In this document: positions 17,381-24,601 of the stretch, in pieces
Numbering within the stretch: the first letter of the stretch is position 1
Layout: every line of letters begins with the position of its first letter
Notes under the pieces: generated by a model
Seen by the model: only the letters and a program-made list of their open reading frames with translations
Databases searched by the model: none
What the model was told of the DNA's origin: nothing
Made by a program: the position numbers and the translations under genes
Source of the DNA: Caulobacter sp. 32-67-35
GTDB lineage: Bacteria; Pseudomonadota; Alphaproteobacteria; Caulobacterales; Caulobacteraceae
Assembly: GCA_002280875.1 (NCBI GenBank)
Contig: NCEV01000039.1
Span: 1 to 33,061, forward strand
Reading direction: 5' to 3'
Length of the DNA: 33,061 bases

Positions 17381-18013
17381 ATGGCCCGTCCCTTCGCCTA
17401 CGCCGCGCTCGCCGCCGCGCTCCTCACGGCGCCCGCCGCCCTGGCCGCGCCGGGTGTCAACTCGACCAAGCCCGCCGACCTGCCGGCCGGCAACTACGTG
17501 CTGGACAAGACCCACGCCGTGCTGACCGCCAAGCTCAGCCACATGGGGTTCTCCAACTACACCCTGCGTTTCACCAAGCTGGACGCCAATTTCACCTATG
17601 ATCCCAAGGCGCCGGAAGCCTCGAAGATCTCGGTGACGGTCGATCCGGCCTCGATTGACACCTCGACGGGCGCCGATGCCTTCGGCCTGAAGTTCAACAA
17701 GGAACTGGCCGGCGACGGCTGGCTGGAAACCGCCAAATATCCGACCATCACCTTCATCTCGACCAAGGTCGACGTGGGCGACGGCCGCAATGGCAAGGTC
17801 ACGGGCGACCTGACCTTCCACGGCGTCACCAAGCCGGTGGTTCTGGACGTCACCTTCAATGGCGTCGGCAGCGGCTTTGCCCCCGGCAGCGTCAAGACCG
17901 GCTTCTCGGCCTCGACCACGATCAAGCGCTCGGAATACGGCGTGTCCAAATATGTGCCGTTGGTCGGCGATGACGTGACGCTGAACATCGAAGTCGAATT
18001 CGACAAGAAGTAA
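17381..18013 (+). CDS. Secreted YceI family protein
   Basis: The 210-residue protein has a clear signal peptide (about 1-22, ending ALAAPG) and a YceI lipocalin-like barrel: GNYVLDKTHAVLTAKLSHMG, KLDANFTYDPKAPEASKISV, GDLTFHGVTKPVVLDVTFNG and SEYGVSKYVPLVGDDVTLNI. YceI proteins bind isoprenoid lipids such as polyprenyl quinones in the periplasm. It precedes by 28 bp a cytochrome b561-YceI fusion, so a quinone or lipid redox function shared by both is likely. A TTGGAG ribosome site precedes ATG 17381. Confidence 0.92.
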   Translation: MARPFAYAALAAALLTAPAALAAPGVNSTKPADLPAGNYVLDKTHAVLTAKLSHMGFSNYTLRFTKLDANFTYDPKAPEASKISVTVDPASIDTSTGADAFGLKFNKELAGDGWLETAKYPTITFISTKVDVGDGRNGKVTGDLTFHGVTKPVVLDVTFNGVGSGFAPGSVKTGFSASTTIKRSEYGVSKYVPLVGDDVTLNIEVEFDKK

Positions 18014-18041
18014 GACGCTTAAAAGAGATCTGGAGAGCCTG

Positions 18042-19325
18042 ATGGCCGCGACACGCACGCGCTACACGACGGTGGCGATCGTCATTCACTGGCTGATCGC
18101 TGCGGCCATCATCTTCCAGATCATTCTCGGCTGGAGGGCGGGGGACGGTCCCAAGGGTCAGACGACCTTCGCCCTCTACCAGCTGCACAAGTCGATCGGG
18201 ATCACCATCCTGCTGCTCAGCCTGTTCCGGCTGGCCTGGAAGCTGACGCATAAATCGCCGCCGCCGCCGGTGGGCCAGCCCAACTGGGAACGCATCGCCT
18301 CGCACGTCGTGCACTGGGGCTTCTATGTGATCATGATCGGCCTGCCGCTGACGGGCTGGATCATCGTCTCGGCCAGCCGCACCAACATCCCGACCCTGCT
18401 GTACGGCGTGGTTCCGTGGCCTCACTTGCCGCTGCTGCCCGACCTGACGGCCGGCGCCAAGGCGGTCTGGCATGACATCGGCGAGATCGGCCACGGTATG
18501 CTGGTCAAGACCACCTATCTGCTGCTGCTGCTGCACCTGGGCGCGGTGGCCAAGCACCAGATTCTCGACAAGGACGCGGTGTTCAGCCACATGGCGCCCG
18601 GCGCCCGTCCGGGCTGGAAAGAGCCCCGCGCCTGGCTGGCCGCCGCCGGTCTCGCGGCGGTGATCGCCGCCGGCTATCTCTACATGCCCGCCGTCAAGCC
18701 CGCCGTCGCCGCGCCGGTGGTGGCCGAGGAGCCAATGACGCCCGAGCCAGCCGCTGCGTCCGCGACGCCGGCCGACGCCCCGGTCTCGACCGAGGCCGCC
18801 CCGGCGCCGATGGAGTCGCCCCTGAAGGATCCCGTGGCCTGGACGGTGTCGAAGGGCGGCAAGCTGGGCTTCACCGCTTCGTGGTCGGGCGAGGCGCTGG
18901 AAGGCAGCTTCACTCGCTGGAGCGCCGACATCCTGTTCTCGCCCGAGGCGCTGGACCGCTCGAAGCTGACCGTCAGCATCGACACGGCCTCGGCCCAGAC
19001 CGGCGACGCCCAGCGCGACGAGAGCCTGCCCAGCGGCGATTTCTTCGACACGGCCGCGCATCCCAAGGCGACCTTCACGGCGACCAAGTTCCGCAAGACC
19101 GGCGAGGGTCGCTATGTCGCCGACGGAACGTTGTCGCTACGCGGGGTCAGCAAGCCCCTCAGCCTGCCGTTCTCGCTGAAGATCGACGGCGACACGGCCA
19201 CGGCGCGCGGTGTAACCACCCTCGACCGGACGGCGTTCGGGGTCGGACAGGGCGAATGGGCGAGTACGGATCAGATCGCGGCGAACGTGAAGGTCAGCTT
19301 CGCGCTGACCGCCAGGCGGAAGTAG
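18042..19325 (+). CDS. Cytochrome b561 - YceI fusion protein
   Basis: The 427-residue protein joins two domains. Residues about 5-190 form a prokaryotic cytochrome b561 with four helices and heme histidines in VIHWLIAAAI, YQLHKSIG, HVVHWGFYVIMIGLPLTGW and LLLLHLGAVAKH. A fifth helix (AAAGLAAVIAAGYLYMP) and an Ala/Pro/Thr-rich linker (about 225-270) lead to a periplasmic YceI barrel (about 272-427), shown by TRWSADILFSPEALDRSKLT and GTLSLRGVSKPLSLPF. The layout suggests electron exchange between membrane quinone and a lipid-bound periplasmic carrier. It is co-transcribed with free YceI, and its 3' end overlaps the next gene by 70 bp. Confidence 0.92.
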   Translation: MAATRTRYTTVAIVIHWLIAAAIIFQIILGWRAGDGPKGQTTFALYQLHKSIGITILLLSLFRLAWKLTHKSPPPPVGQPNWERIASHVVHWGFYVIMIGLPLTGWIIVSASRTNIPTLLYGVVPWPHLPLLPDLTAGAKAVWHDIGEIGHGMLVKTTYLLLLLHLGAVAKHQILDKDAVFSHMAPGARPGWKEPRAWLAAAGLAAVIAAGYLYMPAVKPAVAAPVVAEEPMTPEPAAASATPADAPVSTEAAPAPMESPLKDPVAWTVSKGGKLGFTASWSGEALEGSFTRWSADILFSPEALDRSKLTVSIDTASAQTGDAQRDESLPSGDFFDTAAHPKATFTATKFRKTGEGRYVADGTLSLRGVSKPLSLPFSLKIDGDTATARGVTTLDRTAFGVGQGEWASTDQIAANVKVSFALTARRK

Positions 19326-20233
19326 CGGCCGCCGGGCAGGCTCTTGCGGCCGGCGGCCTGGTGCTGCTGCCGACCGAGACGGTCTATGGCCTGGGCGCGG
19401 ACGCCGCCAACCCCACGGCCGTGGCGGCGATCTTCGAGGCCAAGGGCCGTCCGCGCTTCAACCCGCTGATCGCCCATGTGGCCGATGTCGAGACCGCCGC
19501 GCGGATCGCCATCCTCGACGACCGGGCGCTTGCCCTGGCCAAGGCCTTCTGGCCCGGCCCTTTGACCCTCGTCGCCCCGATCCGTGACGTAAGCGCGGTC
19601 TGCGACCTGGCCCGGGCCGGTCTCGACACCGTGGCGATCCGCGTGCCCGGCCATCCGCTGTCCCGCGCCGTTCTGGCGGCGTTCGGCGGACCCGTCGTGG
19701 CGCCGTCAGCCAACCGCTCGGGCCGGCCAAGCCCCACGACCTTCGAAGACGCGTTCAGCGAAACGGGCGACAAGGCCGCCATCGCCCTCGACGGCGGGCC
19801 TTGCGAGGTCGGCCTGGAATCCACCGTCGTCGCCGTTCTGGACGGTCCTCCACGTTTGCTGCGCCCCGGCGCCGTGACCCGCGCCCAGCTGGAGGCGGTG
19901 GTGGGCCCCTTGGCCGAGGCGCAGGACGACGCCAAGCGCTCCCCCGGCCGGATGGCCCTGCACTATGCCCCCGACGCGCCGGTACGGATCGACGCGACCG
20001 CGCCGCAGGCTGGCGAGGCGTTCCTGGCCTTTGGTCCGTGGCCGGACGGGGAGGGGGTGTTCAATCTCAGTCCGATCGGCGACCTGGCCCAGGCCGCGGC
20101 CAATCTCTTTTCGTTCCTGCGCGCCGCCGATCGGACCCGGCCGGTCGGCATCGCCGTGGCGGCCATCCCTCACGAGGGCCTGGGCGAGGCGATCAATGAC
20201 CGGCTGAGACGCGCGGCCGGGTTCGTGGGATAG
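19256..20233 (+). CDS. L-threonylcarbamoyladenylate synthase (Sua5/YwlC type)
   Basis: The enzyme makes threonylcarbamoyl-AMP from threonine, bicarbonate and ATP, the first step of t6A37 tRNA modification. The SUA5/YrdC core is evident: LVLLPTETVYGLGADA, EAKGRPRFNPLIAHV, FWPGPLTLVAP, VAIRVPGHPLSRAVL, VVAPSANRSGRPSPTTFEDA and CEVGLESTVVAV. RSPGRMALHYAPDAPVRI opens the C-terminal Sua5 extension. The only canonical start before the core is ATG 19256, inside the upstream gene. It gives a 325-residue protein with an odd charged leader (MGEYGSDRGEREGQLRADRQ). A non-ATG start nearer 19320 is possible. Confidence 0.88.
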   Translation: MGEYGSDRGEREGQLRADRQAEVAAAGQALAAGGLVLLPTETVYGLGADAANPTAVAAIFEAKGRPRFNPLIAHVADVETAARIAILDDRALALAKAFWPGPLTLVAPIRDVSAVCDLARAGLDTVAIRVPGHPLSRAVLAAFGGPVVAPSANRSGRPSPTTFEDAFSETGDKAAIALDGGPCEVGLESTVVAVLDGPPRLLRPGAVTRAQLEAVVGPLAEAQDDAKRSPGRMALHYAPDAPVRIDATAPQAGEAFLAFGPWPDGEGVFNLSPIGDLAQAAANLFSFLRAADRTRPVGIAVAAIPHEGLGEAINDRLRRAAGFVG

Positions 20234-20239
20234 AGGCCG

Positions 20240-20557
20240 ATGAAATTCAAGATCATGTACCTCGAGGACAAGTCCAAGGGCCTGAACGGTCCCGCCCGCA
20301 TCGGCCGGGTGGGCTCGTCCAAGACCGGCGAGACCCTCTATTACGCCGGCCGTTCGTTCGAGGCCCTGCGCGGCTCGGGGCTGAAGGCCAATTTCCGCGA
20401 CCTGGAGACCGGCCAGCCCTTCTGGATCGCCAAGGCCCGCAAGGACGGCGGCGACCGGCTCTACAAGGGCGCGGGCGATCCGCCGGTGATCGACGATGAC
20501 GTGCGCGAGGAATACTGGCGCGATGTGCGCGGCGTTCCCGACCCCGACCTGGGTTAG
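20240..20557 (+). CDS. Small conserved hypothetical protein
   Basis: The 105-residue soluble protein reads as a genuine gene: it starts 6 bp after the previous stop, keeps alphaproteobacterial codon bias, and has ordered content such as RIGRVGSSKTGETLYYAGRS, GLKANFRDLETGQPFWIAKA and a C-terminal acidic DDDVREEYWRDVRG. It resembles short proteins often mislabelled as deoxyxylulose-phosphate synthase; I see no support for that function. Its stop overlaps the stop of vapC on the other strand by 3 bp. Confidence 0.75.
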   Translation: MKFKIMYLEDKSKGLNGPARIGRVGSSKTGETLYYAGRSFEALRGSGLKANFRDLETGQPFWIAKARKDGGDRLYKGAGDPPVIDDDVREEYWRDVRGVPDPDLG

Positions 20558-20943
20558 TCGAGCGCGGAGCGCACGTCCGTCAGCGGAAAGTCGTCGCCCT
20601 TGTAGAGCAGCGGGGCGTCCAGTGACTTGGCCAGGGCGTAGGCGAAACAGTCGGCCAGGTTCAATTTCGCTGCATGATAGCGACAGCCGTAGATGAGATA
20701 GGCGCTGAGCGCGGCCATCGCGAGGTTCTCATCGGGCATGACCTTCGCGCCCAACTGTTTTAGCCACTCATCCAGGTCTTCTTGGGTGGCCATCTGTCCC
20801 CGGCCAATCAGGATCAGCCCCGTCTCGACATAGTTCACCGCTGAGATGTAGGAGGGGTTTCGCTCCAGAACGTCCAGAAAGCGTTCTGCCTCAGGCTCGT
20901 CGTCGCCTATGGCGACCAGCGCCGAAGCATCAACGACGATCAC
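20554..20943 (-). CDS. vapC: VapC-type PIN-domain toxin
   Basis: The 129-residue PIN domain nuclease is the toxin of a type II pair and would cut RNA when freed. Acidic active-site positions are visible: D5 in VVDASALVAI, E in VNYVETGLILIG, D in LNLADCFAYALAK and D in LLYKGDDFPLTDV. The GTG start overlaps the vapB stop (GTGA, 20940-20943), so translation is coupled and the antitoxin is made first. Confidence 0.92.
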   Translation of the reverse strand: MIVVDASALVAIGDDEPEAERFLDVLERNPSYISAVNYVETGLILIGRGQMATQEDLDEWLKQLGAKVMPDENLAMAALSAYLIYGCRYHAAKLNLADCFAYALAKSLDAPLLYKGDDFPLTDVRSALD

Positions 20944-21221
20944 GGGTGGTCATCCACGTCCGTGACGCCGGGGATTGGCCAGAGCGCGTCGAAATCGGCC
21001 TTGGTGACGTTGAGCTTGACCCTGTCCAGCCCGGCCTTGCGGCGAAATTCCGCCGTCGCCGCGCGCATACTTTCCAGGGTTCGCCGAGGTGGCGGGGGCT
21101 GTTCACGCTCCAGGGCCTCGCGCGCCAAGGCGTCAATCACGCCCGTGATTGTTGTACCGCGCAGCGCGGCAACTTCGCGAACGACCCGTTCGGTCTCGGG
21201 GTTCTTGATGAAAATTCCCAT
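20940..21221 (-). CDS. vapB: VapB-type antitoxin
   Basis: The 93-residue protein matches the Rv0623-like/PSK VapB family. Its N-terminus IFIKNPETERVVREVAALRG with TTITGVIDALAREALER forms the ribbon-helix-helix-like DNA-binding half. The C-terminal half (about 45-93) would wrap around VapC. It is encoded before vapC with a 4-bp overlap and should repress the operon through the palindrome 12 bp upstream of its ATG. Confidence 0.9.
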   Translation of the reverse strand: MGIFIKNPETERVVREVAALRGTTITGVIDALAREALEREQPPPPRRTLESMRAATAEFRRKAGLDRVKLNVTKADFDALWPIPGVTDVDDHP

Positions 21222-21232
21222 CGGGCGGCTCC

Positions 21233-21253
21233 GGTATATACATCAGTATATCC
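21233..21253. promoter_or_regulatory. Operator-like palindrome before vapBC
   Basis: ATATAC (21236-21241) and GTATAT (21246-21251) form a perfect 6-bp inverted repeat around ATCA, with outer G and C also pairing. It lies directly upstream of vapB and in the leader of the divergent oxidase gene. VapBC pairs typically repress themselves at such sites, so binding here could also affect the oxidase gene. Confidence 0.6.
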
Positions 21254-21290
21254 TGTTCTCGGCTTCGCCAAAAGCGTATCCTCCGTCCCC

Positions 21291-22700
21291 ATGACCAAGC
21301 CCGTTCCCGCCGATACCCTGTCCCGCCTCAAGGCCGTGCTCGGCGAGGGCGGGTGGAGCCAGGATCCCGATCGCCTGGAGCCCAAGCTCGTCGAATGGCG
21401 CGGCCGCTGGCGGGGTGAGACACCGCTGCTGGCCCTGCCGCGCACCACGGCTGAGGTCGCGGCCGTGGTCGGCATCTGCGCCGCCGATGGCGTGGCCATC
21501 ACCCCGCAGGGCGGCAATACCGGGCTGGTGGCCGGCCAGATTCCGCACGGCGAGATCCTGCTCTCCACCGAAAAGCTGCGGGCCGTGCGCGATGTCGACG
21601 GCCTGGATGACGTGATGGTGCTGGAGGCCGGGGTCACGCTATCCCAGGCCCATGAGGAGGCTGCCAAGGTCGGCCGGCGGTTCACCGTGGGCGTGGCCTC
21701 CGAAGGCTCCTGCACCATCGGCGGCCTGGTCTCGACCAATGCCGGCGGCACGGCGGTGCTGCGCTACGGCATGATGCGCGAGCAGGTGCTGGGTCTGGAA
21801 GCCGTGCTGCCCAATGGCGAGATCTGGCGGGGCCTCAAGCGCCTGCGCAAGGACAATACCGGCTACGATCTCAAGCAGTTGCTGATCGGGGCCGAGGGCA
21901 CGCTGGGCGTGGTCACCGCCGCCAGCCTGAAACTGCACCCGCTGCTGGCCTCGCGCGCCGTGGCGATCGTGGGCCTGGGCTCGCCGGCCGACGCCATCCA
22001 GCTCTTGGCCCGCGCCAAGGACGAAACGGGCGGCGCCGTCGAGGCCTTCGAGCTGATGGGTCGGCTAGGCTTTGAGCTGACCGTCCGCAACGTGCCGGGC
22101 CTGCGCGATCCGCTGCCGTCGATCCATCCGTGGTACGTGCTGATCGAGATCGCCAGCGGCGAGCCCGGCGCGGCCGAGGCGGCCCTGGAGCGTCTGCTGA
22201 CCAGCGCCCTGGAGCGCGGCCTGATCAGCGACGCCGCCGTGGCCCAGACAGAGACCCAGATGAAGGCCTTCTGGCACATCCGCGAGGGCCATTCAGCCGG
22301 CCAGAAGCCCGAGGGCGCGGCCTGGAAGCATGATGTCAGCGTGCCGGTCTCGCAGATCCCGGTCTTCATCGAACGCGCCAACGCCGCCATCGCCAGGGCC
22401 TATCCGGGCACCCGCATCGTCGCCTTCGGCCATGTGGGCGATGGCAATGTCCACTACGATGTGCTGAAGCCCGAAGGCGGCGATGAGGACGCTCACGAGG
22501 CCCTGCGCGACGCCGGGGCGAAGATCGTCCACGACATCACCGCCGACATGCACGGCTCGATCAGCGCTGAGCACGGCCTGGGCGCGATGAAGACGGGCGA
22601 GGCCCTGGGTTACAAGGACCCGGTCGAGGTCGCCGCCCTGCGCGCGATCCGCGCAGCGCTGGACCCGCAGCGGATCATGAACCCGCGCGTGCTCTTCTAG
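21291..22700 (+). CDS. FAD-binding oxidoreductase (D-2-hydroxyacid / D-lactate / GlcD type)
   Basis: The 469-residue flavoenzyme oxidises a D-2-hydroxy acid and passes electrons to a carrier. The PCMH FAD domain shows TPQGGNTGLVAGQIP, EGSCTIGGLVSTNAGGTAVL and KDNTGYDLKQLLIGAEGTLG. The C-terminal catalytic domain has AFGHVGDGNVHYDVLKP, with the metal/substrate histidines, and SAEHGLGAMKTGEALGYK. This set fits the D-2-hydroxyglutarate dehydrogenase / D-lactate dehydrogenase / glycolate oxidase D group; the substrate cannot be fixed from sequence alone. ATG 21291 is preferred; the upstream open frame runs backward over vapB. A fuller cysteine-rich partner such as GlcF is absent. Confidence 0.92.
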   Translation: MTKPVPADTLSRLKAVLGEGGWSQDPDRLEPKLVEWRGRWRGETPLLALPRTTAEVAAVVGICAADGVAITPQGGNTGLVAGQIPHGEILLSTEKLRAVRDVDGLDDVMVLEAGVTLSQAHEEAAKVGRRFTVGVASEGSCTIGGLVSTNAGGTAVLRYGMMREQVLGLEAVLPNGEIWRGLKRLRKDNTGYDLKQLLIGAEGTLGVVTAASLKLHPLLASRAVAIVGLGSPADAIQLLARAKDETGGAVEAFELMGRLGFELTVRNVPGLRDPLPSIHPWYVLIEIASGEPGAAEAALERLLTSALERGLISDAAVAQTETQMKAFWHIREGHSAGQKPEGAAWKHDVSVPVSQIPVFIERANAAIARAYPGTRIVAFGHVGDGNVHYDVLKPEGGDEDAHEALRDAGAKIVHDITADMHGSISAEHGLGAMKTGEALGYKDPVEVAALRAIRAALDPQRIMNPRVLF

Positions 22701-22980
22701 CCCTTAGCGCCGCCACCATCGCGATCACCGCGCCAAGCGGGATCACCGCCTTGTGGAAGCCGGGCGCGTGGCCGGGACCCAGCAGATTGATGGCCAGCGG
22801 GATGAAGCCCCAGCGACCACTGCTGATCTCCATCCAGAACGCCCCGATCCCGACCAGGCTGACCAGGCACCACAGGACGCGAAAACGCAGGGCTTTGGTC
22901 GCGGCGACCAGGATCAGCGCGACCACCATCGGGATCGGCCAGGCGAGGGCGGCCAGATGGCCCAGGGTTTGGGGTGTCAT
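22675..22980 (-). CDS. Small hypothetical membrane protein
   Basis: The 101-residue protein has three predicted membrane helices: MVVALILVAATKALRF, VLWCLVSLVGIGAFWMEISS and VIPLGAVIAMVAALRA, with a GPGHAPGFHK loop before the last. No family is recognised. Its C-terminal 26 bp overlap the oxidase 3' end on the opposite strand. Confidence 0.65.
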   Translation of the reverse strand: MTPQTLGHLAALAWPIPMVVALILVAATKALRFRVLWCLVSLVGIGAFWMEISSGRWGFIPLAINLLGPGHAPGFHKAVIPLGAVIAMVAALRARRARAGS

Positions 22981-23047
22981 GGGTCTGCCAGAAAACGGGC
23001 GTGCAACCTCGTCGAGGCGCGCGCCGCTGTCCAGCCCCCCGTGAGGC

Positions 23048-23350
23048 TCAGGCCTCCAGACCGGCAGCCCCCGCCATCAGGGCGCTCAGCGCCGCCAGAT
23101 GCCCCTTCAGCGCCTTGCGGCCCGTGCTGGTCAGGCTGAGCCAGGTGCGGACCCGGCCTTCGGAGGGGGTCTTGCTGATCTTCAGATAGCCGGCCTCCTC
23201 CAGCGTCCTGATGTGCTTGCTCAGCACCGACTCGCTGACATCCAGCGCCTCGCGGATGGTGGCGAAGTCGATGGTGTCGACGCCGGCCAGCATGCAGCAC
23301 ATCTGGAGACGGTTTGGCGCGTGGATCACGGGGTCGAGGTGGGCGCTCAC
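23048..23350 (-). CDS. Winged-helix transcriptional regulator
   Basis: The 100-residue protein is almost only a winged helix-turn-helix: VIHAPNRLQMCCMLAGVDTI, then IREALDVSESVLSKHIRTLE as recognition helix, EAGYLKISKTPSEGRVRTWL as wing and SLTSTGRKALKGHL. It resembles the short MarR/HTH_27-type regulators often paired with a membrane protein. GTG 23350 is chosen because it overlaps the upstream gene's stop (GTGA) and fits the domain edge. It probably controls its own operon through the repeated sites at 23808-23878. Confidence 0.85.
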   Translation of the reverse strand: MSAHLDPVIHAPNRLQMCCMLAGVDTIDFATIREALDVSESVLSKHIRTLEEAGYLKISKTPSEGRVRTWLSLTSTGRKALKGHLAALSALMAGAAGLEA

Positions 23351-23796
23351 AGAGGGCCACCGTCGCGCAGGTCGCGGCGGAAGGCCGCCTCCCAGGCAAA
23401 GCCGCCGGCGGTGACGATCAGGGCTGTCATCGCGCCCCCGAGGGGCATGGCCCACGTCGCGCCGGCGGCCCTTTGCAGCCAGAGCGCGCCCAGCATGATG
23501 AGCGTGACCGTCACCGCCAGCCCGATGGCGACGACGCGGGTGCGCCCGGGCCGATAGCCGCTGACCCACAGGCCGGTATGCTTCTTGTAGGCCGCGACCA
23601 GCAAGATCAGGCCGATGCTGAAGGCGGCATAGTAGGCGCCGATGAAGCTCAGGCGCGCCCCCTGGACAGCCACAAGGCCGCCGATGAGCAGGCCCAGGGC
23701 GGGGTGATACCAGATCGGCGCCACGGCGCGCCGGGCCAGTTCGGCCTTGGCGGCCTGGACCTCGGCCAGCATGCGCTTGGCGTCAGGGTCGGTCAT
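23347..23796 (-). CDS. Hypothetical multi-pass membrane protein, partner of the winged-helix regulator
   Basis: The 149-residue protein starts with a charged helix (DPDAKRMLAEVQAAKAELAR) and has about four membrane helices, including PALGLLIGGLVAVQGA, YYAAFSIGLILLVAAY, VVAIGLAVTVTLIMLGALWL and GGAMTALIVTAGGFAWEA. ATG 23796 follows GGAGAACC by six bases and is preferred to ATG 23817, which lies inside an operator arm. It overlaps the regulator by 4 bp. This pairing of a small winged-helix protein with a membrane partner suggests a two-gene regulatory unit of unknown signal. Confidence 0.78.
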   Translation of the reverse strand: MTDPDAKRMLAEVQAAKAELARRAVAPIWYHPALGLLIGGLVAVQGARLSFIGAYYAAFSIGLILLVAAYKKHTGLWVSGYRPGRTRVVAIGLAVTVTLIMLGALWLQRAAGATWAMPLGGAMTALIVTAGGFAWEAAFRRDLRDGGPL

Positions 23797-23807
23797 TTCA
23801 GGTTCTC

Positions 23808-23878
23808 CACTTTCCATATCGGAAAGCTATTCCAGACTTTCCGGATCGGCAAGTTATAAGTTTCCGATATGGAAAGTG
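23808..23878. promoter_or_regulatory. Three operator-like sites upstream of the membrane-protein/regulator pair
   Basis: An exact 18-bp inverted repeat occupies 23808-23825 and 23861-23878, separated by 35 bp. Each arm contains TTTCCATATCGGAAA or its reverse complement, itself near-palindromic. A weaker third site, CTTTCCGGATCGGCAAG, sits midway (about 23837-23853). Their placement over the promoter fits autoregulation by the linked winged-helix protein. Promoter-like boxes TTGCCG and TAGCTT on the minus strand lie inside the array. Confidence 0.8.
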
Positions 23879-23908
23879 AGGGGTAGTGCTGCTGAGTCGG
23901 CGGGGTCT

Positions 23909-23949
23909 TCCCCCACCGGCCTCCGGCCGCCTCCCCCTTCAGGGGGAGG
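23909..23949. repeat. Partial copy of the palindromic intergenic repeat
   Basis: This stretch has CTCCCCC (23931-23937) pairing GGGGGAG (23942-23948) and a neighbouring CCGGCCTCCGGCC hairpin, like one half of copies A and B. Unlike those, it lies between diverging units rather than between gene ends. Confidence 0.6.
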
Positions 23950-23960
23950 ACTTGCCGAGC

Positions 23961-23988
23961 ACGGGGATAGGCCGCGCTCTATCCCCGT
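23961..23988. terminator. Hairpin, terminator-like
   Basis: ACGGGGATAG (23961-23970) pairs perfectly with CTATCCCCGT (23979-23988) around an 8-base loop. There is no clear T run. It lies before the structured block at 24101 and could shield it from upstream transcription, or be the start of its 5' end. Confidence 0.45.
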
Positions 23989-24100
23989 TCGTTCCAGAAC
24001 AAACCCCAGCCTGATCAGTCACTTGTAAAAAGGTTGATGGCGGCAATCAGACGCGCCGAAACCGCTCGCATACTGAATCTCACCTGACAGCACGGGAAGG

Positions 24101-24312
24101 GCGTCCGGCCGGCGACCAGCGACGGCTATCAGGGGTGATCGAGCGGGGTTTGCCGGAGTCGCGAGAGCGGGGCCGGCGGACTTAATCAGAGGGCGGGTGA
24201 CGTAAACCCGCCTATCGGAGGCAAGCCAAGGCCTCCGCCCGTCCGAAGGTTCGCTCCGGGTTCCTCCGGAATCGACGTGGCTTCAGCTCAGGGCTGGGGT
24301 CCGTCGCGAGGC
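24101..24312 (+). ncRNA. Candidate structured non-coding RNA, HEARO / IscB omegaRNA-like
   Basis: About 210 bases with no coding pattern can fold strongly. A stem 24103-24113/24172-24181 (one bulge) is followed by three local hairpins: 24192-24198/24206-24212 with loop GACGTAA, 24216-24222/24231-24237, and 24255-24259/24266-24270. A long-range helix GCGACGG (24119-24125) with CCGTCGC (24301-24307) can close the block; alternative pairings for these arms suggest a pseudoknot or switch. GTGACGTAAAC and CCGTCCGAAGGTTCGCTCCGG, and the total length, recall the HEARO RNAs later identified as IscB guide RNAs. That likeness is from memory. No iscB frame follows; yaaA starts at 24602. RNase P, tmRNA, SRP RNA and rRNA signatures are absent. 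Confidence 0.5.
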
Positions 24313-24601
24313 AGGGCAAAACCCGGGTGGGGCATAGGGTTGAACAAGACCCGCGCGCCCCGGCCAGAGGGATAACGGTCACGCGGAGCGTCTGTCTTCG
24401 TCGAAACGGTATTCATTACTCACTCATCCGGGCGAGGCCCGGACGCTCCGCAGCCCTTCCCACCCACTCGGCGGCTTTCCGCGCGAGGCCGCGAAGCCGT
24501 GTCTTCTCCCTTCCTCCATCAAAGAGGCAAGGAGGCTCCGCGCCCACCAATCGCCAACCTCCCGCTAGCGATCCCCCTCAGGACCCTCTATCTCCCCGCT
24601 C
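24313..24601. other. Gene-free stretch between the structured block and yaaA
   Basis: No convincing gene is present; a 93-codon open frame across it has no start site or family pattern. It begins with possible hairpin GGGT (24337-24340)/ACCC (24349-24352) and GGGGC (24329-24333)/GCCCC (24357-24361). A cruciform follows: CGGAGCGTC (24384-24392) pairs GACGCTCCG (24442-24450), enclosing CCGGGC/GCCCGG (24428-24433/24437-24442). The remainder is CT-rich and should carry the yaaA promoter, which I cannot point to. Confidence 0.5.

Noticed and set aside
24101-24312. RNase P RNA, tmRNA, SRP RNA, rRNA fragment or group II intron as identity of the structured block
   Set aside because: None of the fixed signatures I know for these RNAs is present, such as the RNase P core, the tmRNA tag reading frame or the domain V hairpin.
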